Assembly: GCA_027297025.1 (NCBI GenBank)
Contig: JAPUIM010000244.1
Span: 1 to 6,153, forward strand
Length of the DNA: 6,153 bases
Reading direction: 5' to 3'
From: Bacteroidota bacterium
GTDB lineage: Bacteria > Bacteroidota > Bacteroidia > Cytophagales > Cyclobacteriaceae
In this document: positions 1 to 5,890 of the stretch, in pieces
Layout of the letters: each line of letters begins with the position of its first letter
Numbering within the stretch: the stretch's first letter is position 1
Notes under the pieces: model-generated
Told to the model about the DNA's origin: nothing
Seen by the model: only the letters and a program-made list of their open reading frames with translations
Database searches by the model: none
Position numbers and translations under genes: made by a program

Positions 1-201
1 ATCCTTAATCTCATTGGCAAGGGCCACTACCGATTCGAAATCTCCAGGGCTGGATATGGGAAACCCAGCCTCAATGATGTCTACACCCAGGCTTTCCAAT
101 GCCTTAGCAATAATTACCTTTTCATCTTGATCTAACCCGCATCCTGGGACCTGTTCTCCATCCCTTAAGGTGGTGTCGAAAATAAACACTTTATCTGGCA
201 T
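1..201 (-). CDS. leuA: 2-isopropylmalate synthase, N-terminal part (cut by window edge)
   Basis: LeuA condenses acetyl-CoA with 2-oxoisovalerate to give 2-isopropylmalate, the first committed step of leucine synthesis, in the cytosol. Only the first 67 codons are here; the gene runs off the left edge in frame. Reading from the ATG at 201-199 gives [17 protein letters not shown], the signature of the HMGL-like TIM-barrel family. By family knowledge, R13 is the conserved catalytic arginine and D14 a divalent-metal ligand. The second conserved block, [12 protein letters not shown] (residues 44-55), is close to bacterial LeuA and less like homocitrate or citramalate synthases, although 67 residues cannot fully exclude those. 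No Shine-Dalgarno sequence precedes the ATG, as usual in Bacteroidota. The signature lies at its normal distance from the start, which supports this start. The upstream neighbour is divergent, so leuA is the first gene of its transcript; no leucine-rich leader peptide is visible. Confidence 0.93.
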   Translation of the reverse strand, partial: MPDKVFIFDTTLRDGEQVPGCGLDQDEKVIIAKALESLGVDIIEAGFPISSPGDFESVVALANEIKD

Positions 202-239
202 ATTTGAGATTTGGTTTAATGCAATACTTAAGTAGAATT

Positions 240-247
240 CAAAATTA
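240..247 (-). promoter_or_regulatory. Candidate -7 element of the leuA promoter
   Basis: On the minus strand this reads TAATTTTG, a full match to the Bacteroidota sigma-factor -7 consensus TAnnTTTG. Initiation would fall near 233 and give a short leader of about 30 nt before the leuA start codon. The -33 TTG is poorly placed: one TTG lies 25 bp upstream (273-275) and another only 14 bp upstream (262-264), while 19-21 bp is usual. An AT-rich region yields such matches by chance, so this is a candidate only. Confidence 0.4.
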
Positions 248-262
248 TAAGGAGTAGGTAGC

Positions 263-272
263 AAAAAAAAAA
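263..272. repeat. Homopolymer run of ten A's (T10 on the leuA strand)
   Basis: Ten consecutive A's on the plus strand lie inside the stretch that separates a possible -33 TTG (273-275, minus strand) from the candidate leuA -7 element (240-247). Tracts of this length are prone to length change by replication slippage and may also bend DNA or act as a T-rich upstream element. Any effect on leuA expression is inference. Confidence 0.6.
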
Positions 273-304
273 CAATAATAGAATGTTTTCCGATTTCTAA
301 GATC

Positions 305-312
305 TACTTTTG
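305..312 (+). promoter_or_regulatory. Candidate -7 element for the 521-residue protein / methyltransferase operon
   Basis: TACTTTTG is a full match to TAnnTTTG. Nineteen bases upstream is ATG (283-285), a two-of-three match to the -33 TTG, inside AATGTTTT. Initiation would be near 319, giving a leader of about 50 nt before the start at 369. This leader would contain both TCATATGA palindromes. The support is consensus matching only. Confidence 0.4.
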
Positions 313-323
313 TAAAGTTTTTA

Positions 324-353
324 TCATATGAATGGTAAAAATGGCTCATATGA
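324..353. repeat. Two copies of the palindrome TCATATGA, 22 bp apart
   Basis: The perfect 8-bp palindrome TCATATGA occurs at 324-331 and again at 346-353. The centres are 22 bp apart, about two turns of the helix, so both copies would face the same side of the DNA. They lie between the candidate -7 element (305-312) and the start codon at 369, where a bound repressor could block transcription. The flanking bases differ, so the repeat is confined to the palindrome itself. An operator role is inference; AT-rich palindromes of 8 bp can arise by chance. Confidence 0.4.
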
Positions 354-368
354 CATATAATAATTACA

Positions 369-1934
369 ATGGCTAAAGAAAATTCGGAAGCTTTATTTCG
401 GTTAATTAAATCATTAAGGAAAAGCGAGAAACGTTATTTCAAGATTTTTACCTCACGGGAGGGTAATGGAGAGGACAAGAAGTTCATCCGTTTGTTTGAT
501 CTTATTGATAAACAAGATGAGTTTGATGAAGCAAAAATTTTATCCAAAGACCTGTCAATAAGGCCTGAGCAATTTTCCAATTTAAAAGCACACTTGTATA
601 AAAGGATTTTGCAAAGTATAAGATTGTACAATTCCACCACGGTGAAGGACATTGAGATCCGTGAATTGATTGATTATGCTCAAATTTTATTTAATCGCAG
701 TTTGTATGATCAATGCGTAAAAGTGCTGCAAAGGGCTAAAAAGTTGGCTACCAAAAATGACAATTTAGAGCTGTTGTTGGAAATATTTAAATGGGAAAAA
801 AATGTGATTTCACAAACGGTAGGAAAGGATAATCAAAAAAGAGTAAATAATATCATCAACCATGTGAAGGAGGTGAATAGCCGCATCAATAACATTAACA
901 TTTTCTCCAATTTGTCGGTAAAGCTAGATTCACTTTATCTTAAAACAGGTTTTATTCGAAATAAAGAGGACTATGACAGGATAACCACCCTTTTCAGGAA
1001 CGGCATGCCCGAATATGATGAAGATAATTTGTCAGTGACTGAAAAACTCAATCTGTACAATTTATATGTGGGTTATTGTTTTTTCATCCAGGATTTTGAA
1101 AATGGATACTACTATGCCAAAAAATGGGTGAATTTATTTAATCAATTTCCGGAACTGATTCCTTCAAAGCTAGACGAATATATACGAAGTTTAAACAGGC
1201 TGATGATCGCTCAATATAAGTTGATGAAATATCATGAATTTGTGGAAAATCATAAGAAGTTGAAGGCGATCCGAACTAATCCAAAATGGGAATTGAATGA
1301 TAATATAAGGTTGAAGTTATTAAAGTACACTTACGTGCATGAGTTCAACAAATATTTCATGCTTGGAGATTTTTCAAAAGGCGTATTGCTTATGAATAAA
1401 ATAAAACCTGGGTTGGAAGAATTCATTAAAAAGTTGGACAATCATTCCCGTATAATTTTATATTACAAAATTGCCTGTCTTTACTTTGGAAATGAGGAAT
1501 ACAGAGAGGCAATCAAATGGTTGAATAAAATTATCCATTCTGGTGAGGCTGATTTGAGGGAGGACGTGCATTGCTTCGCTCGAATTCTCAATCTAATTAG
1601 TCACTATGAATTGGGCAATACCGATATTATGGACTATTGTTTAAAATCCACTTACCTCTTTTTCCTAAAAAAGGATGACCTTCATATCTACCAAAAATAT
1701 ATACTGGAATTCTTAAAGAATTTGAATCGAAATTTAACTGAAAAAGATTTGATCGACCGGTTTGAAAGCCTGAGGAAGCGGCTATTGCCTTTGGTGGACA
1801 GCGCGTATGAGAAGCGGATGTTCATTTATTTTGACATTATCTCCTGGCTGGAAAGCAAGATCCAAAAACGTCCGGTACAAGAGGTAATAAGGGAAAAAGC
1901 CGATCTAATTATTAATGCAGATCTGGCCGTATAG
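369..1934 (+). CDS. Conserved Bacteroidota protein of unknown function, all-helical, TPR-like
   Basis: I do not recognise a named function. The 521-residue protein has no signal peptide or membrane segment, so it should be cytosolic. Its N-terminal module (about residues 8-90) is lysine/arginine-rich, with LRKSEKRYFKIF (16-27) followed by predicted helices ending near YKRILQSIRLY (77-87). I recall similar openings in hypothetical proteins of this phylum, without an assigned role. The rest looks like helix-pair repeats of TPR type: about 99-130 (alternating small and large hydrophobics, ending VKVLQRAKKLA), 229-258, 313-345 and most clearly 362-390 (YYKIACLYFGNEEYREAIKWL). Such repeats usually bind proteins or peptides. 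No catalytic motif is visible. An in-frame TGA at 351-353 and the absence of another ATG fix the start. The methyltransferase gene begins 11 bp after the stop, so the two are probably co-transcribed. A role as scaffold or regulator is possible but unproven. Confidence 0.85.
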   Translation: MAKENSEALFRLIKSLRKSEKRYFKIFTSREGNGEDKKFIRLFDLIDKQDEFDEAKILSKDLSIRPEQFSNLKAHLYKRILQSIRLYNSTTVKDIEIRELIDYAQILFNRSLYDQCVKVLQRAKKLATKNDNLELLLEIFKWEKNVISQTVGKDNQKRVNNIINHVKEVNSRINNINIFSNLSVKLDSLYLKTGFIRNKEDYDRITTLFRNGMPEYDEDNLSVTEKLNLYNLYVGYCFFIQDFENGYYYAKKWVNLFNQFPELIPSKLDEYIRSLNRLMIAQYKLMKYHEFVENHKKLKAIRTNPKWELNDNIRLKLLKYTYVHEFNKYFMLGDFSKGVLLMNKIKPGLEEFIKKLDNHSRIILYYKIACLYFGNEEYREAIKWLNKIIHSGEADLREDVHCFARILNLISHYELGNTDIMDYCLKSTYLFFLKKDDLHIYQKYILEFLKNLNRNLTEKDLIDRFESLRKRLLPLVDSAYEKRMFIYFDIISWLESKIQKRPVQEVIREKADLIINADLAV

Positions 1935-1945
1935 TTCCAAGACCA

Positions 1946-2719
1946 ATGACAAGATACACCACAGAAATAACCTCGGATCAGCTGGTATCTGACAACCCCA
2001 TCCATCAAAGGTTGCTCAAAGCTTATTATGTAGCCAAGGAACATATCCAAGGAGACCTACTGGAATTGGGATGCGGAGAAGGGCGTGGGATAGAAATAAT
2101 TAAGCCACTTTGTAATAGATATGTGGCCCTGGACAAAATTGCTGAGGTGATAAATGAGTTGAAGGAAAAATATCCTGATGTGGTATTCAGGCAATCCATT
2201 TTCCCCCCACTGGTTGATTTATCAGATGATGGTTTCGATACGATCGTGAGTTTTCAGGTAATTGAACATATTGAGAATGACGGCTTATTCCTCAAGGAAA
2301 TATACCGGGTATTGAAGCCCGGTGGCAAAGCGCTGATCACTACCCCCAATCGCCCAAAGTCCTTGACCAGAAATCCCTGGCATATTAGAGAATATACTGA
2401 AAATGAGCTTTATAAATTGGCGAAATCTATTTTTCCCAAGGTAGAAATGGTGGGGATCTCGGGGAATCAAAAGGTGATGACTTATTATGAACAGAATAAG
2501 AAATCGGTAGAGAAGATCATGCGTTGGGATATTCTGGATCTACAACATCGCCTTCCTGCTTCAGTGCTTAAAATCCCTTATGACCTGCTCAACCGATTTA
2601 ACCGTAACAAACTTGGAAACCACAATTCAAATCTAGTTAAAAACATTACTCATCAGGATTATCTTGTTACTTCACAAGTAAAAGATAGCTTGGACCTATT
2701 CTGTATACTTCAGAAGTAA
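1946..2719 (+). CDS. Class I SAM-dependent methyltransferase (Methyltransf_11/23-like)
   Basis: This predicted soluble 257-residue enzyme transfers a methyl group from S-adenosylmethionine; its substrate is unknown. The Rossmann-type signatures are in order. Motif I is LLELGCGEG (38-46), the glycine-rich SAM loop. The end of strand 2 is VALDK, with D63 expected to bind the ribose hydroxyls. The strand-4 region is FDTIVSFQVIEHI (97-109), and LKPGGKALITTPN (123-135) is the usual post-motif. The segment NPWHIREYTENEL (143-155) resembles an N-P-[FW]-H-x-x-E-Y pattern that I associate with methyltransferases of glycan or lipid gene clusters; this is recall, not a search. A C-terminal part of about 90 residues (168-257) is family-specific and may shape the acceptor site. 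The gene starts 11 bp after the preceding stop without its own obvious promoter or Shine-Dalgarno sequence, suggesting read-through from 369. Its stop codon lies 6 bp from that of the convergent membrane protein gene. Confidence 0.88.
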   Translation: MTRYTTEITSDQLVSDNPIHQRLLKAYYVAKEHIQGDLLELGCGEGRGIEIIKPLCNRYVALDKIAEVINELKEKYPDVVFRQSIFPPLVDLSDDGFDTIVSFQVIEHIENDGLFLKEIYRVLKPGGKALITTPNRPKSLTRNPWHIREYTENELYKLAKSIFPKVEMVGISGNQKVMTYYEQNKKSVEKIMRWDILDLQHRLPASVLKIPYDLLNRFNRNKLGNHNSNLVKNITHQDYLVTSQVKDSLDLFCILQK

Positions 2720-2725
2720 GGAAAA

Positions 2726-5686
2726 TTAACGAACCAGATTAAGGTATTCAGTAAAAGTTTCTTCGTATTTGGCTGCACTTTCATCTTCCCCTGCATTTTT
2801 CAAGGAGCGCACAATCTCATTGAGGGTAATCAAATTATTCCGGGCTTCAAAAGAATTGTTGATGTTGTTCTTGGAAAGATAAGCCAGCATTTGATTGGCT
2901 CTTTCTCCCAAAATTTCCGCCATCTCCACCGCTTTTTCCGTTTCCCCGGTCCGTATCAAAAGATTCAAGGTTTGTGCATTAAAATAATCATAGGGCACAC
3001 CTTTATCCGGCATCAATTCAATACTTTTTAAGAGTACTTGTCTTGCTTTCTCATTGTCGCCTTCCTTGATCAAAGCCATGGCCAAAGTATTGAAACTTGA
3101 ACGATGATTGAGCACAAAACTTCGATAGTCAGTTGAAAAATAAACATCAGGATCATCCAGGCTGCGCCAATAGAAATTATTCATCATGTTGTCAAACATC
3201 ACCTCGGTATTTACCATTTCCTGGTCGAGGTCATCATTTTCTATAGGCAACAAACGATACGTCACTCCTTCCTGAACCACATATTTTCTAAGATTAAAGT
3301 TAACCCCTTGGAGAGAAGTGTTGTTGAAATATATAGGTCTTTCCCAATTATTACTAACGATCAGATCAAGAGTCATTAAGTCTGCCTTTCCCAGGTATCC
3401 ACCTTTCATATTCCAGGTCATTCTATCTACCACCTTGGATTTTAGGTTTTCGGGTATGATTCCCTTATCTAATACCTGCTGTTTATTTATATCCAGGGCA
3501 AATGTTTTGCCAGGAACAATATTAATCACAGTCCCAGACATGGCAGGACGTTGAAGGGCGGGGTGATTATTTTTTATCAAAGTTATATACTGTCGGGCAT
3601 CGATAGGGCCCTTTAGGTTGGGATTTGCTACCAGGGGTAAGTAATCATTAGGTCCTCCTTGTTTGAAATTCTCGTGGGTCAACGAAAATGGAAGTGCATG
3701 TGATTCGTAGGCATCCCGGGTCATTTGGTCAATATACCAATCTGTATTAAAGTAACTCTGTACAATCACTCTTACATCGGTACGGAATCCCTCTACTTCC
3801 TGGACATACCATAAGGGGAAAGTGTCGTTATCTCCACCAGTAAACAGAATAGCATTAGGGGCGCAGGAAGCCAGAAAATTTTTAGCTGAATCCACAGAGA
3901 AATACCTATTGGATCGATCATGGTCATCCCACCCTTCTGTAGCCATAATTAGAGGGATAGGCAGACAAGTGATAAAAGTTAGTATTACTGCATTGATCTT
4001 GTTGTTGATATATCGCTGGATAAAGCTGTACAACGCCATGGTGCCAAATCCGATCCATATACAAAAAGCGTAGAATGATCCTACATATATGTAGTCCCGT
4101 TCCCGGGGCTGGGTGGAGGGTATATTCAGGTATACAACCACGGCCAAACCGGTTAATAAAAATAGCATTCCTACCATCGCAAAATCTTTGGTGTCACGTT
4201 TGTATTGATAGAAGAGTCCTGCTAACCCCAGTATTAGAGGGAGCAAGTAAAAATTATTGCGTCCCTTATTATTGGCCAGGAGATCAGGCAGATCCTTGGT
4301 GGAATCGAAGGGCCCCAACCAACCTGCGTTTTGAATATCACTTTCACGGCCAGCAAAGTTCCACATGAAATAACGCAAATAAGAATGCCCCACTTGATAT
4401 TTGAAGAGATATTCCAAATTGTCCACAAAAGTGGGCTTTTGTCCAGGTTTCAAACCCATCCATCTCCGGTACTCCGGTTCATATTTAGGATCATCACTCC
4501 AGGCCCGGGGAAACACCGTCATTCCTTTGGGATCATATACAGGTTCAAGTTTATAGTCAGTGATTTTATACTTATCTCCAACTCTGGTATAAACCGGGTC
4601 CCCTTGTTCCGTTCCGATTCTGTCTGCACTAAAAAATGGTCCATAAAACATAGATGGCAGTGCGCCATACTGTTCTCGTTTCAAATAGGAAACGAAACTG
4701 ATTATATTTTCCGGATTATTTTCATCTATTGGGGGATTGAAGTTGGAGCGAATAAGTACCAGAGCATAACAAGAATAGCTAATGTTGATGAAAGCAAAAC
4801 ACAGAATAGCAGTGTTTAATAGTACCTTTTGCTTTTTGTGGGAATAGATGATGCCATAGACTACTGCTCCCACGAATAACAATGTGAAAAACACCACACC
4901 GGACCCGAATGGCAGCCCCAGGTTATTCACAAAGAATATCTCAAAGGATCCTGCAATAACAGGTAAGCCAGTAATAATCCCTGAGGTGATGATCATTATA
5001 ATCACCGCACTTATCAGTAAGGTGGCGATGATCCCCCGTTTATTAGGGTTTGGATGTTTCTTAAAATAATAAATTAAGCCTAGAGCAGGAATACAAACCA
5101 AGTTTAGCAAATGGACTCCGATGGAAAGTCCCATCATGTAGGCAATGAAAATGAGCCATTTATTAGCTTGTTGTTCATCCTCCATTACTTCCCACTTTAA
5201 GATTGCCCAAACCACAAAAGCAGTGAAAAAAGAAGACATGGCATATACCTCCGCTTCTACCGCTGAAAACCAAAAGGAATCAGAAAAAGTGTATGCCAAG
5301 GCCCCAATGGTTCCGGCACTCATTAATAATAATGTTTGCTCAAGGGTCTCCTGACCTGATTTGATAGAGAAAAACTTTCTCCCCAAAAGTGTTATGGTCC
5401 AAAACAGAAAAAGGATGGTAAATCCGCTACTTAAAGCGCTGATCATATTGATCCAATAGGCCACTTGAGTGACATCACCTAATGCCAGAAAGGAAAACAT
5501 ACGACCAATCAACAAAAACATGGGAGCCCCGGGTGGATGAGGAACTTCCAACTTGTAAGAAACCGCAATAAATTCCCCACAGTCCCAATAGCTGGCAGTG
5601 GGTTCAAGCGTTAGAACATATACGGTAGTTGAAATTACGAATAAAGCCCAGCCGGTAAGATTGTTGAATTTTTGGTACTCCCACAT
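2726..5686 (-). CDS. DUF2723 / TMEM260-like GT-C family membrane protein, putative protein O-mannosyltransferase
   Basis: Probably an inner-membrane glycosyltransferase that moves a sugar from a lipid-linked donor to a protein outside the cytoplasm. The family (DUF2723, Pfam PF11028) includes human TMEM260, reported as a protein O-mannosyltransferase; donor and acceptor here are inferred. The 986 residues start with a first membrane helix (about 12-27) followed by LEPTASYWDCGEF (27-39). D35 and E38 lie in the first external loop, where GT-C enzymes carry their catalytic acidic residues; HPPGAP (50-55) is also characteristic. About ten hydrophobic segments lie between 12 and 312, with four more at about 478-494, 502-521, 533-556 and 564-581. 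A soluble part follows, with DDHDRSNRY (587-595) and GGDNDTFPLWY (617-627). Residues 860-985 form a helical-repeat tail (ALIKEGDNEKARQVLLKSIE, 871-890). An in-frame stop at 5756-5758 with no intervening ATG fixes the start. AGGA lies 5 nt before the ATG, a possible Shine-Dalgarno. Length about 1000 is normal for Bacteroidota members. Confidence 0.88.
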   Translation of the reverse strand: MWEYQKFNNLTGWALFVISTTVYVLTLEPTASYWDCGEFIAVSYKLEVPHPPGAPMFLLIGRMFSFLALGDVTQVAYWINMISALSSGFTILFLFWTITLLGRKFFSIKSGQETLEQTLLLMSAGTIGALAYTFSDSFWFSAVEAEVYAMSSFFTAFVVWAILKWEVMEDEQQANKWLIFIAYMMGLSIGVHLLNLVCIPALGLIYYFKKHPNPNKRGIIATLLISAVIIMIITSGIITGLPVIAGSFEIFFVNNLGLPFGSGVVFFTLLFVGAVVYGIIYSHKKQKVLLNTAILCFAFINISYSCYALVLIRSNFNPPIDENNPENIISFVSYLKREQYGALPSMFYGPFFSADRIGTEQGDPVYTRVGDKYKITDYKLEPVYDPKGMTVFPRAWSDDPKYEPEYRRWMGLKPGQKPTFVDNLEYLFKYQVGHSYLRYFMWNFAGRESDIQNAGWLGPFDSTKDLPDLLANNKGRNNFYLLPLILGLAGLFYQYKRDTKDFAMVGMLFLLTGLAVVVYLNIPSTQPRERDYIYVGSFYAFCIWIGFGTMALYSFIQRYINNKINAVILTFITCLPIPLIMATEGWDDHDRSNRYFSVDSAKNFLASCAPNAILFTGGDNDTFPLWYVQEVEGFRTDVRVIVQSYFNTDWYIDQMTRDAYESHALPFSLTHENFKQGGPNDYLPLVANPNLKGPIDARQYITLIKNNHPALQRPAMSGTVINIVPGKTFALDINKQQVLDKGIIPENLKSKVVDRMTWNMKGGYLGKADLMTLDLIVSNNWERPIYFNNTSLQGVNFNLRKYVVQEGVTYRLLPIENDDLDQEMVNTEVMFDNMMNNFYWRSLDDPDVYFSTDYRSFVLNHRSSFNTLAMALIKEGDNEKARQVLLKSIELMPDKGVPYDYFNAQTLNLLIRTGETEKAVEMAEILGERANQMLAYLSKNNINNSFEARNNLITLNEIVRSLKNAGEDESAAKYEETFTEYLNLVR

Positions 5687-5890
5687 AGCGATCCTGAATT
5701 GTTCGGCGAAATTAGCAAATAATTGAGGATTAGCCCCAAGTAATTGGATGATTAATTATTCTTACGAAATCTAGTTCCTTTAGATAATATTCGGTTTTAA
5801 ATCTTGTAACCTGCTACTGGTACTTGAAATATTTGAAGTATAGGGATTGTTATAAGGGATAGTTAATTATTTACTGATTAATTTTATATC
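5687..5890. promoter_or_regulatory. Divergent intergenic region, weak promoter candidates both ways
   Basis: This 204-bp AT-rich stretch separates two divergent genes and must hold both promoters. For the minus gene, the closest -7 candidates have one mismatch: TAATTTCG (5707-5714), with a TTG 22 bp upstream (5737-5739), and TAGATTTC (5766-5773), which has no TTG nearby. Short direct repeats are present: TTAATTATT at 5752-5760 and 5863-5871, and TATAGGGAT (5839-5847) followed by TATAAGGGAT (5851-5860). No RNA gene or strong hairpin was seen. Confidence 0.3.
5804..5835 (+). promoter_or_regulatory. Candidate promoter for the exported TPR-like protein gene
   Basis: TTG at 5804-5806 is followed, after a 21-bp spacer, by AATATTTG at 5828-5835, one mismatch from TAnnTTTG. 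The spacing fits the Bacteroidota housekeeping promoter. Initiation near 5841 would give a leader of about 50 nt to the ATG at 5891 and would place the TATAGGGAT / TATAAGGGAT repeats at the start of the transcript. The evidence is consensus matching only. Confidence 0.35.

Noticed and set aside
202..262. Leucine-rich leader peptide or attenuator upstream of leuA
   Set aside because: No short minus-strand frame with leucine codon runs and no terminator-like hairpin was found between the candidate -7 element and the start codon.
4331..4819. Plus-strand open frame of 162 codons inside the membrane protein gene
   Set aside because: It is wholly antisense to a well-supported gene. Its translation has no family-like motif, and similar antisense frames occur along the whole gene (for example 3318-3554, 3822-4073, 4075-4368), as expected by chance.
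5687..5755. Possible N-terminal extension of the DUF2723-type protein
   Set aside because: The frame stays open upstream to the stop at 5756-5758 and reads plausibly (ends FAEQFRIAM), but contains no ATG, GTG or TTG start. The ATG at 5684-5686 puts the first membrane helix and the W-D-C-G-E motif at the usual distance.
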